Below are positions 10,420-22,560 of a stretch of 64,000 nt of DNA, piece by piece. The notes under the pieces are model-generated. The model did no database searches. It had not been told where the DNA came from and was given only the letters and a program-made list of their open reading frames with translations. A program made the position numbers and the translations under genes. The DNA lies in the NCBI GenBank assembly GCA_013396755.1, contig VWZF01007082.1, positions 124,001-188,000 on the forward strand, given 5' to 3'. The first letter of the stretch is position 1. Each line of letters starts with the position of its first letter. Origin of the DNA: Sclerurus mexicanus. Its lineage: Eukaryota; Chordata; Aves; Passeriformes; Furnariidae.

Positions 10420-13400
10420 AATTTTTGCCATTCAGTTTTTCTTCTATATTGAATAATTTAGCATCAGCAGCACACCTTGTCACTTTACTGTCCCTTCTTC
10501 TCTATATAATTTGTGATGAAGTTGAATAAAATAGCCTCTAGTGTAGATGCAGATGGTCATCTGGTGATCAACTTATTTCATGGCAGTTTGGCTCTTCAAA
10601 GACCTTAGGTGAGTGACCTTTCAAAGGTCTGTTGGGAATCCAAATGAACTTTGCTGTTTGCATAATCTATTTCCACATGCTCTAACAAAATCTAGGAGAT
10701 CAGTGAAATATGACTGGCTTCTTGTCAGGACCAGACACCACCTTCTTGTAGTTAGTCTCCACACATGGTTATGTCAATAGGTTGATTCTTGCAGGCAGTG
10801 AGGAAAAGCAAATTATATGCCTTGTCCATCGGCTTCAAGAATTTAATTTCTCAGACACTTAGTGTCCCATTTGATTTTTAAATTAGTTATTACTTTCAAA
10901 AGTTATTAAGTCTGAAATAATGGAGAGACAGCATAACTACAAAATCTAATTTTCATAAAACAGGAAGTTCCCTCTTTTTCAAGTCTTACTCACACTAGTG
11001 ATGCCTTGAAATTATTTCAGTTAGATTTTATTATCCAGTAAGATACAAATCAGCATAAATGAAGCTGTTGGAGAGCTGCATAAAATACCCCCATAAATAA
11101 TTTTCTTGTTCTTTTTTATATTCAGTTTAGGTCAAAGCTTTTGATCATTCAGGGTCAGCGGAGAACATTATGGACATCTACTCACATCTGTGTTATAATA
11201 TATGCCAGGATATAGTACCCAGTTATTCTGCATGGAGTCTAATGCGTTGTTGTCATTTGAGGGTTTATCTTACAGAAAGCTATCCCAGTGGGATGCTGAG
11301 GAATCTGCCAATGCATTTCAGTAAAATATTCCAGTAGTTTATTATCTTAATTTAAAATTTTCGTTTCTCTTTCTGGCCAGATTTTTCTAGTTTTGGTTTT
11401 CAACCAGTGAATCTTGTTGTCTTTGTCTGTTTTAGAACTGGAATGCTGTTCTACTAATCTGATACTATGTGTACTCATATTTGTGTCAGTAGCAAAGAAA
11501 TGCCTGTACCTTTCTCTTGTTACATCTTCCTCCTCAGCCTAGTTGTTAGTTTGAGGGACATCCCATACCCCTGCTCTTGTTAAAAGAACAAACACATTTC
11601 TCAAGAAATTCAGTCAGTGGTAGTTACTTTTCTATTCCTTCTTTTTCTACCAAGAAAAGAAACAAAGGAAGGAAATTCTGCCTGGTAAATAAATTCCTCC
11701 TAGTGCCACCTGTGGTTTTGCCCTGCCACAATGAGGAAAGTCATGGAGAGTAAACAAATAGTCTCTCCTGTGCCTAAATCCATACAGACTCAGGCATGGC
11801 TGTCAATCATTCATTGCCTGATGTGGAAAACAAAACCCTATTCCAGCATTGGCAGTGAATGGTATTGACATTGCTGAATAGCCAATTCCGGTCAATATTA
11901 CTAGGAGAAGAATGTAATTTGAGCAATCAGATGGATGAAATTAATTTTTTAAATGATAAAACCATCTTCATGGTTACCATTTGCTTTAGTTACCTTTTTT
12001 TATCATGTGTTTTCTAGTCTAGCTGCATTTGTCATGTTACTGGTAATGTAGTTAGGTTTAATTTCCCCTATAAACCCTTGTAGAGAGCTGTGTATAATTC
12101 TGTTTCTGTCATTATGAATTCTGATTCATCAGCTTAGATTGTTGTTCTGAAGTCTTGGTTGCTGGAAACCGTGGTTTGCCTCCTTGCCAGGAACTGAGGA
12201 TTTGTTTTCTTCCCAGAAGAAAAGCTTGTTATTTACTTGTTCGTAATACGTGCTTTATCTGCGTGACTGATACTTGGAGTCCATTTGTAGTTTATGAGTT
12301 TTTCAAGTGAAAATCCTTCATGAGTGAAGTAAGTGGATCAACTCCAAGTGGGTAGATTTAGCAAGGCAATACATTTAATATTTTAAAATGTAAAAAAGAA
12401 TAGATCTTTGCCTCATAACCTTGTGTCAGAGGTTGGCCATCATTCTGAAAGCACTTAGGTTTGTATTCAGCCTTGCCACTGTTAGTTGTCCACGGACCAG
12501 CAATGTCATGGCCTGTTCCTAGGGGTGGTGGAAGACTCCTTCCTTCCAATTTAATTTGAAAATACTTTTGCACTAGGAAACCTTTCCCCATTAATATTAT
12601 TCCTATTCCCTGGAGGGGAAAATCTGTGTTAACCTGGAGTTAAGTTTAATTGTTGGAAAGTACATTTTGAAAAGTAACATCTAAAGATCACCCGAGCAAT
12701 CTGGTGTCTAAAGGAGAGCTGACTGCTCTGACTTTTTAAGTTAATGGGAGGTTATGTGACAGAAGTACTTTCTTAACTGAGGAGACCATGAAAGGAAGAA
12801 AACATGGAGGTGGGGGAAACGGTTAAGGCTCATTAAGATGCTTTCTTTTCCCCCAGTCATAAGTCTCTTGACCAACACTCTTAAATGAAAACATCAATGG
12901 TTATATTATTTATTTGGATTGTGCTGTAGACTACTGTTGTGCTGAAAGAATAGCAAGAACCATTCTTTCTGTGCTCTTGTCCTGAGTTCCTGACCTGAGA
13001 ACAGGGCCTTTATAAATAGGTTGGTTGGTTGATTGGTTGGGTGGAAGGATATAGCCCTAGATTGCGTGGACCCAAGTCCAGAAAAGCTTTGTTGTGACTT
13101 TGCCTCCCTCTTGTATGAAAATAGAACACCTCGCTCTGTTGGAGACAGAGCAAAAGGAGCTCAGACTGGGTTTCGGCTTTTTGCCTCCTCCTTATTCTCC
13201 CATGAAGTTGGTTGCCATGTGGCAAAGTGAGGAGTTCAGTCTTGGCTTTATGCACTAAGAGGGCCCTGGCCTCAGCCCATATCCTTTCCCATGAAGTCTC
13301 ACTGCACCTTGCCAAGTGAAAATTTACCCCAGCCTTAATTACAATGTTGCAGTCAATATCATTTTCATATTATCTTTCCTCTGTTGCAGAGTCCTGAGTT

Positions 13401-16400
13401 TGCTTGTATGGGCAGTCCTGTTCTTTTCCACCTTTATGGGGCCAAGTCAGAAACACGTTGCATTAAAGAGAGTAGTGGAACCTAGTGAGAACTGTCTTAA
13501 TGCATTTAAAATATAAATGTTATTCTAGAAATGCTTTTTGTTATTTGATTTGAAATCCTTTTTGTTTTATGTTGAATACAATTAAAACACTATTTTGTGT
13601 AATGTTTTGGAAATGGTCCTGTCAGGCCTGCTGATTGGTTTTAGAGAGCCCCCTGTATAAATTTACATTGAGAGAAACTAAGTGAGAATGAAAAGGTCCG
13701 GTGGGGATTTAAAAGCAAAAGTTTGATGATTGATACCATGATACATTTTGGAAGTTAATCTCAGCACCCTGACCAGAACATGATTTTGATTATTTGTGTT
13801 CTGATTTTTCAAATTTCCCACCAAGTTCTGTATTTGATTGTTGTAACGCTTGGCACTCCCTGTCCTAACCCATTTTGGTTGTGATGTAGCAATTCGCATA
13901 GCACAACGTTTTCCTGCAGAGGTATAAACAGCATTTCATTGCATAAGTTGGCAGAAGGGAGGACAGTTATTCCCATGTTATGCACACAGCCCATAAATGA
14001 ATCCTTCTGGATGAAAGATGCTCCATAAGTGTAAGATCATTATTGCAACTGTTATAAAAACCTGAATGCAGCTTGGAAGGTCTTAAATATACTTCTGACA
14101 CCCTTTCCTTGCTGATACTGCTAGTTCGTCAGGGCTTTCCCTGCTCTTCTTTAATCCTAATGTTTTGGGGGTTTATTTAAAGAGAATAAACAGAATCCTG
14201 GCTCCCACAACTAACCATTTTTCAGCACAAACTGGTCTCAGTGCCTTTTCCAGTAGGTGCTATTAGCGGTTATAAAGCCTGTATCAATCAAAGCTGCATA
14301 CGAAGAATATACCACTATTTAAAGTAATTTACTTTTTAGGTTTGGCATATAATTCCTCAAGGGATGGAATGACATTTAGGCATCATGCCTAGTTAACAGT
14401 GATACTAAACACCCCCTGAGAATACCAGTCACTGATGTCTCAAATTATCATGATCAACAGTAAGCCAAGTTCTGGCATGTATCTAAGCCTCATGGGAAGG
14501 GCTAGTACTGCACAGGCACTGACACACACATACATATATATCCTGCATGCTGTCCTCCTACTAACTTGCTATGTTGTCTCTTGGCTCCTGTTGCCCTCTT
14601 CTGTGGTTTTTAAATTTTTATTCTTGGGATTTTTTGTTGGTTTTGTTCCTTCCTGCCTTGTACAAAAAACTGCAGGAAACTCACTCCTTTCTGGCAACTG
14701 GAATCAAACCAAGAGCTTTACCTTAGACTCAAGCTGCTTGCCTCAAGGAGTGGAAACTCTAGGTGTTACATCCCATTAGCGTGAGAGACAGCAGGCTTGC
14801 TGTCCCTGTGCTTGCAAGTCTGAGCCCCCGTGTGCTCCAAACAGGCTGATATGGTTGCTGGCCTTGGAAGGGGAAGGGCTCTTCAGACCAGAAGTGTGCT
14901 CTCTCACCTTCTCACCTGTACTGACTCAGATCTTGTAGTTTTAACAGGACTCACTGATCTCAATAAATGAAATGATCTTCAGGTCCATTCCTGCCATGTC
15001 ATCCATGAACTCTGCTTCCACTCTTTTCTTCCAAAGTTTTGTGCAGAACTCTAGCTGGAGGCAAAACCTGGTGGTCAGATAATTGTGGGTATTTAGAGCT
15101 TAAGACTGTATGTTCTTAGTGCTTTTCTTTAAAGTGCTATTCATTATACAATCCTTTGTACTTTACAGTGCCTTCCTTTGAAGTTCTAGGTCTGATTTAC
15201 ACATATTAATGTAGCTGGGGTGAGCCTGCTCTGGTGGAGCAGGTGGAAAGTTTCTACTACAGTTTTACAGATAGTAATAGAATAGCATAGTTGCACAGCC
15301 TGGGACATAAACTAGCTTTTAGTCACATGCTTTTTACTGTAGGGCTAATAGCAGTGTCTCTATGGTCTCTTAGGAAAGAGATGTCATGTTTAACTTGGCT
15401 GCTGCCTTTATCTTGTGTAGTCTCAATTTCAAATAGCTCAATTTAGTGTATTCGATGGTCTTTTGATGTTTTGTTGTAATTGTCACGGTTCTCAGGTTTC
15501 TCTGTTATTGTGTAGTTCTTAAGTAGGCTTCTTCTATTATATATTTTATACCCCAAGAATGGATTGAGTGTCCAAAAGCTTATTCAAGTTTTTCAAAAAG
15601 CTGTAACTGTTGGTCTAATAAAATAAGTTACATTGACCTACAATCTTTGTCTTGTCCTTAGCTGTAGAATTCTTTATGTATTTTGTGTTCATTGAATGCT
15701 GAACAGGGAGTTTCAAACTGGGCCATAAAGTTTCTATTAAATGCATAATGATGAAAGCATGTTAGTAGTCAGAATCTGGCAGCTGGTTTTATGTTTCAGA
15801 CTTAAGTTTTGGAGAGAGGAAAAGGTAGGCCAGTTTTTCTGGTGATAATGAGAATGTCTTTTTATCCAGTCTAGTCTCCAGTTACAGTAATTTTGGACCT
15901 TTCACAAGTAGCAAATTTGGGGGAGAAAAAGATAAGAAAAACAGAATATAAAGTAAATAGTGTTTTTGTTCCTGCTGTCTTTAAGCTGGTGATAGATGGA
16001 CCTTCAGAAGTATAAAATTCAGTCCAAATGAGCATCCAACACTTTAGATTTTTATCATATGAACAAGTCAAATTTAGGGAGATGCTACATAGATTTACTA
16101 TCCTGTGCCGTTACAATGAAATGGCATGAGGATAAATTTCTTCACTACATGTCACCATTTGTTGTATCAGAACAGAAATTGGAAATAAACCATCTGAACC
16201 TGGAGGGTTTCTTTAACATACTGGGCTGCATTTCAGTTTAGAGACAGAAAAGACAGATATTTTCTTTTCAAATTATTTTTTCCTTTCCCACTTATTAAGT
16301 TCATGTGGACAAAAATTCAAAATTTAAATACCTGACTGTGTTTATATGTGCACATATATATGTGGTTCTGTCAAATATACATTATTTATACACACATCTG

Positions 16401-19400
16401 TGTTATAAAATAATGCTCAGTCACAACAACCATTTCTAGTATACTCTTATTTCCACTTGTGCGTAAAGATCAGTCGAATGTTAACATTGCAACCATTTTG
16501 CATCTATTTGCAGAACATGAATTATTTCTTCTCACTTCAATGTGTCATTGTAATTAATTCACATTGGAGAATAACATTCCATTTTTAATTTAACTAGTTT
16601 CCATTTAATTCCGAGTCCTTGTTAGAATGTAGCTTAAACAATGACCGCATCTTATGAAAATATACAAGAAGAAAATAACATCTGCTGCACTATATTGGCA
16701 AACACCAGGGCTTAATGAATGGTTGTCAGTATCAAAACAGATGTCTGTTTACAGTTTAAACAATATTCTTACTAGTCAAAGTAAACTCCTAAATTAATTT
16801 AACTCTTGTTTGCAGTGTGTAGCTCAAGCTGCTTTGGCATGATGGAAATGTTGGTAGATTGAAAGGTTTGTGTTCCCCTTAAGAAGTCTGACTTTATTGT
16901 GACATCCTAGGTGGCTTGTGGAATTCACAAGAACAATTTGATTTCATGAGGATGATCTTGTTAGTAGGAGAAAATTTTCCTAATATGCTGGATATAATTA
17001 TCTGCATAGGAGTATTACAGTTTAGAATGCTGCAGGGTTTTGCATGAAGTAGACAAGGAATGTTTAAAGGAAAGAACACAGATACCCATATCCTACAATC
17101 AAGATCAATAAAATGGAAACAATGTCAGTGCTCTCCACTCCATACATCATCTTGGATCTTTTTAGATTGTACCCCACTTCCCAATGTTAACAATGTAGGC
17201 ACCAGTCCCCAAAACAATGAGCAAACTGCACACAAGGTCCATAGGCCACTCTTCCATTTGTCTCTCCTCACTGAACACTCATTAAATTCAGTTCCTTATT
17301 TCTCTTGGGATAACAAGTTGCTTTAAACTTTTCTTGGCTATCCAGGTCAGTATTAGGAAAGTTCATTTTCTAGTGAAGAGTTTCATTTTTTCAGCTGAAA
17401 CATTCAGTGTACAGTCTGAGGTTTGCAGGTCAGGACTGAGCCAGCAGTGCTGGATCTAAATGATTGCCTTGAATATATAGAATATTTTAATCTTGTAACA
17501 ATGTCTCTAGCAAGTCAAGTTTCATAGCTCTAGGTGCACTTTCATGCAGATATGGGCATTAGACAATATATTTTGACCATTTTTTTTCATAATGGTATCA
17601 CTAATACTTGATTAACTTCATTATGACGTTATTCTCTTTCCTGGTCCCTTTTTTCTCCAAAGAAAACAGCATTTAAGAAGATTAATTGATTTTTGAGAAT
17701 GGGTCAGCAAATTGCATGTTGTATTTTGTCTTTATCATACACAGAAAATTACTGCTACAGCATATCAGTAATTCACAATGACATATAAATTGGGCTGAAT
17801 CCAGAACAGATCACAGAGTGGTGAACAATGCTCATTATTCAATTTAGTTTTATGGGCATCAAGAATAATTAAAAAGGAATCTGTAGGTGTTACTGAGGCT
17901 TTTGCTGTTTTGCCAGAATAATCCCTAAATATTGCACATACTTAAACAATTAAAGGGGTTATGAATAGCGCACAAGCTCAGTGCCACTCAATGTAAACAG
18001 TCTTTTACCCTTTGCACTGTTAAAACTTGCTGGATTGCTGTATTTTCCTTGCTGAAAAGTGCAATCCTTAATTTTGTACCTGAAGTTTTAGATCTTTCTG
18101 TGCATTGTAGGTATTGACCTCTTATCATTGAGGATTTTCAGTAAGATTCTGAACCCAAAAAATGCAATAAAACCCATAGGGAGAAAGTTTTTCCAAATGA
18201 TTTTCTGTCTTCACAAAGTAACTTCTTTGAACTACTTACCACTTGAGAACTATATATTTGGGTTTTGGTTTGTTTTTTTTTTTAATCCTCTCATCTTAGT
18301 TTCTAGCAAGTATGATGCACTGATTATCTTGTAGAAGCCACTGAACTATGACTTCTTATTCCTTTGATGCTTCTTGCATTCAACTGCTTCTCCCACTACA
18401 TCTCCCAGCCAACAGCAGAAGTACGGCAAGAGAGAGAAGAGGGTACAAGTAGAGCTTAGAAATTAATCAAGCTGTGAATTATAATTTATTACACAATTAC
18501 AGATGATGGTGAACTGAATGTATGTGGAATCCCAGAATAATTATGGTGTGTGAAAAGTTGGTTTCCTTGGTTTCTCTTTGTTCTTCTTTTCAGACAGAAT
18601 CAGCTTTAAAATTTCTTCTCTTACACCTAGTAATAGCCTGTGCATTTTACAACATTCCTAAAACCAAAAATAAGAGGCAGAATGTGGCCTCTGTAGTGAA
18701 ACTGAACAGAAAGTTTGGCTCTCTGTGTTCTGACAGGATGGCAGAACATCCTCTTCTATTTCCTGCTTTTTATTCATGTGGAGTTGGAAGAAATTCTCTA
18801 TATTTTGTTCTGTGAAATGAAGGAATATATTTAGGCAGACAGAGGACCTACACGATTGTATCCCAACTTGTGTTCTCTCCTTGCATCTGACACAATGGGC
18901 ACTTAGGGTCATACAGTATAGGATATATCTGGACTATTGTGCTGCCTCCTGCTCTGCATTAAAGCTGCACCAGTGTATGAGTATGTTGAACATGAACATA
19001 TACTGAAGTGCCAAGGAAAACTGGAAAGCAATGAGTCACCAGGAACTACAGTATTGGTCTGATTCTGGAGGAATCTGACAACAGACTGACTGAGTTGCTA
19101 ACAAAATGTCTAGAACTATCTGGAAAATAGTGTTGTCCTTGAGACTGGAAAAGATTGATTTAGGAGGCATGTAAGGGAAATAATTATCTGGAGAAAAACA
19201 GACTTTAGAAAATTAACCTGCTTGAAATGTTCAAACCGAGGGGATTGCAAACCAGTGAAACTTTTTCTTCAGGATAATCAGTCTATTTCATTCTACTCCT
19301 CCAGTCTTCTTCATGTATCATGGGACATAGTTTGAAAGAGATACACTTAAAATAATGGCAGATGGACAACAAATTCTATACAGCTGTTTGTATTTTCCTA

Positions 19401-20019
19401 TCATAAAAATACAGATCAACTTGGACTTTCCTGGGGAACTTTCTGCCAAAAGGATTTGCTAAATGCATGTTAAAACAAATGAACAAAACCCAACCACAAC
19501 AAAAGCACAACAGAAATAGTAACATTCCTCTTTTTTATAAGCTCACATGATTTTGAAAAGGCTGTACCTATAGAAGAGCTATTTCAGAGCATAGTCCATA
19601 ATAAAGATGATAGTAATTTTTCTCCCCTTACCTCTTTCCTAGATATCTTGTGGTCCTAATAAATACCAGAGAAAGCATAGCTCCAAAACTTAAACTCTAT
19701 AATTAAAATTGGCTAGGAATTTTGTCTGCTTGTTGCAGGTTGTAGCCACCAAATACCACTTTTGGCAGTCCTCAGTGAAATGAATAACTGTGAGGCTTGG
19801 GTTTAAAAATATATAAATTGAAATGAGCTATGAGGGTGAATGGAGGAAAAGCCTTTTGTACTGTGTTTGATATCTCAGTGGAACTGTGGCATGTCTGTGT
19901 CAATAGAAACAGTGATGCTGCTGGCCATCTCTTGTACAGGAAAGGTACTGGTCTTGCTTGCAGTTTTTTGAGATTAAGAAAGTACTAATGCCTCATCTAG
20001 AGAATTACTTTTCATCCGT
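10420..20019. other. Intergenic DNA, 9.6 kb
   Basis: No gene is supported here. Open frames up to 114 codons are isolated, lack splice-compatible partners and resemble no protein I recognise. A (TTGG)n-like short repeat lies at about 13019-13043. A short stretch near 15030-15060 weakly resembles antisense CR1 but is too diverged to call. Confidence 0.5.
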
Positions 20020-20340
20020 AGCATGAAGAAAATATAAGGCCATTGTATGGAAGTTTGCAGATGATAAAAACTGCTGGAGTAAAATATATGAATGAGATAA
20101 AGGTATTGCATTATGAACCGGGTGCATTTACATGTGACAAATGGAAGACTTCATGTTTCAGAAGCACAAAGATGTAGATCCCACTTACCTAGTGGGGGCT
20201 GCATCTTGAGAAAGAAAGCTTGAAAAATCGCAGGGAAGGGCCAGAGATTGAGGGGTAATTGGTTGAACATATACTCTTATGCTGAGGCTGAGTAGTCCTT
20301 GGCAGTGTAGCAGAAGGAATCCAAAGTGGGGCTGGAGAAG
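20020..20340 (+). repeat. Ancient CR1/L2-like reverse-transcriptase remnant
   Basis: The sense strand contains codons for KFADD (20051-20065), the catalytic box that CR1-clade reverse transcriptases carry as FADD. It is followed by a stop-ridden stretch in which fragments such as a 'RD.GVI' box recall the downstream part of the same domain. The element is very degraded and its limits are approximate. Confidence 0.45.
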
Positions 20341-22410
20341 CACATTCTGCCATTATACAGCATTAGTGCACCTGTTACTGAGCTTTCTTGTGCTGTGCTG
20401 GTGTTAATACACTTAGGAAGGACGAGAAGAGAACAGTGGTGTAGAAAACTCATTAAGTCTCCCAGAATAAAAGGTAAGCTCTAAAATTCACCCACTGAGG
20501 TGACTTGAGGTGACCTATCAATCTTAATACACAGAGGAAGATTTGTAATATGGCAGTTTTAATGAGCTGTAATAGGAGAATTGGACCAACTCATATTAGA
20601 AATAGAGTGCCAGATTTTCTAATGGGATGGTAATTAGCTCCTGGGTTGTAGCAGTCATGATGGATTTTGCATCACTTCCTAGACTTTAAATCCAATTGTG
20701 CACTTCTCCATACAATTAGTTTTGACTGCAGGTTATTAAAGTGACTTGGGAATTGTTGTGTGATGGTGTCTGCTCTGGCTAGATGAGTGTTTTCTGTTCT
20801 AAACTTACTTGTAGTTGTTGTACAGTTCTAGTCTGCAGAAAGTTCCAAGGTTCAGTTTTACTGAAAGTACAGAAGTCCTTTAAAACTTTTAAAACTGCAG
20901 ATCAGTGTGTTGGCAGGAACAGAAACATTTCTCCCTCATTGTGGTTTGTCTCTCAGGCAGCACTATTTTTTTTAGATTTGTCTCTGCTCATGCTGATCAC
21001 CTATATTCTCACTGGATCTCCTGTGACGCCTGGCAGATCACAAGGTTCTTGCTACTATTTTTCAGCAACACTTGGCCACATGAGAGTGATACCGTGGGCT
21101 GTTACTTAGCCCTTGTGGAGAATTCTGTAAATTCCACTGAATGCTGCTGTGCTACTTGTAATGTAACAGACTGGGAGATCAAATCCAAAGCTCTTAAACT
21201 GTGCAGCTGTGGAAACTGTGGAAGAATTTGATGGTGCTAATTCAGGAGAGGTTGTTCAGCTCTTCTGTACTACTCAGAGGTTGTTCTGACTCTTCTCGTT
21301 CTTCAAATCTTCTGTAGCTGTAGCTTTCAATCCATTTCTGTTCAGTGTAGAAGCCAAGTACTTTCAAAGCAGGCTCTAACAAACTGAAAGTGAGTGTTGC
21401 AGTTTCTTCAGCACACATAACTTGCAGTGGTGAGGGAAAGTAACCCCTTTCATCCCAAAAGAGATGGATGTCTATGGGACAAATTCTGCTCCTTTGTTAC
21501 TTTGTTACTTGCACAGTATTGTACTGGTGCAAGGGGACAATATATCCTCTGGTGTTCTTCCTATAGATAGGTTGTATTTGATAAGAGTGGGCTGTGTCAC
21601 ATCTTAACGGTGCAAGAGGGAGCTCCAGGAAAATAAAAATCCTGCTCAGTTTTGCAAGGGGGAATGTGTCTTGTAGTGGCTACTGTTTTTCTCCCCCTCC
21701 TCCCTTCTCTCCTCCCCTCCCACCCCCTGTTTTGTTTTGACTTGTACTCACTGCACATCTGCTTCACCTATGCCTGCTGTGCTGGAGAGATGCCATCCAT
21801 TAGAAAACCCCACATCAATTCACTGAGCACAGAAAAGGTTCTGGTAGGGTCAGCTTGAACCCAACCTTGGATGAACTGGTCATCTAAAGGTACCAAAGCA
21901 TCCATTATTGTAGCAGCTTCAGTTGCATCTGTTCCACTCAGAAAAAATACCTGTAAGTTAAATGATTTTATTAGCTGTAATTTTAGCTAACCACTTTACT
22001 CCCTGTCAGAGTAATCTCTCCTACTTTTATGAATGACTATAGTAGCATAAATATTTTAATATTGTGGTTTCTGGGCTAACTTGCTGGTGGTTCATCACAG
22101 CAAAGTTTTTGTTTGTTTGGGTTGTAAAACCAGTGCTTTTTCAGTCAGTTTGGTTTGGAGGAAACTGTTTCTGGTAAGGTCCCCAACACAGGAAAATGCA
22201 TTAATTTTCAAAGGTCTGTGAGGTAGCTTTCCCAGGCTGCCCAGAATTACACAAGACAGTGGTGCAGTAAAAAGGGTCACTTTTCCCCCTGTGAACATTT
22301 GGAATGAGTGGGTTCAGAGAGGGTCTCAAAGAGATTCTTGCCCTTTTTTTAATACTGTTCAGTGTTGTGTTCAGTTCAAATTTGAATCCTGTTTAAAGAC
22401 TGAAGTGATC
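20341..22410. other. Intergenic DNA
   Basis: There is no recognised gene. Two overlapping 108-codon frames (20783-21231) match nothing I know and show no splice context. Confidence 0.5.
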
Positions 22411-22560
22411 ATGCCCTGAGATTAACTCAGTTGGTTACAGCATTGTGCTAATAATGCCAAGGGTTCAGGTTTATCTCTGTGTGGACTGTTTGCTTAAGAG
22501 TTGGACTCAGTGATCCCTGTGGGTCCCTTCCAGCTCAGCATATTCTGTCATTCTCTGATG
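22411..22560 (+). repeat. tRNA-Ile-derived SINE with CR1-like tail (TguSINE1-type)
   Basis: The head (about 22415-22480) reads like a decayed tRNA-Ile(AAT) gene: an A-box-like TAACTCAGTTGG at 22423-22434, an anticodon-loop region GTGCTAATAATGCC with AAT at 22450-22452, and a B-box-like GGTTCAGGTTT at 22462-22472. The tail (about 22497-22560) reads 'gagttggactcagtgatcc', 'gggtcccttccagctcag' and 'tattctgtcattctctg', as in CR1 3' ends. This head-tail architecture is that of the passerine SINE family TguSINE1, which would be mobilised by CR1. The body between is diverged, so this copy is old. The acceptor stem is not intact, so it is not a functional tRNA gene. Confidence 0.8.

Noticed and set aside
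15000..15080. Possible antisense CR1 fragment
   Set aside because: Only a short resemblance around 'gtgcagaactctagctggag'; too weak without an alignment.
21470..21545. Resemblance to an ancient amniote repeat ('acaaattctgctcc...ctggtgcaag')
   Set aside because: The match is partial and from memory only; boundaries and family cannot be supported by eye.
22415..22480. Functional tRNA-Ile gene
   Set aside because: The A and B boxes are degraded, no intact acceptor stem is visible, and the sequence is fused to a CR1-like tail, so it is a SINE.
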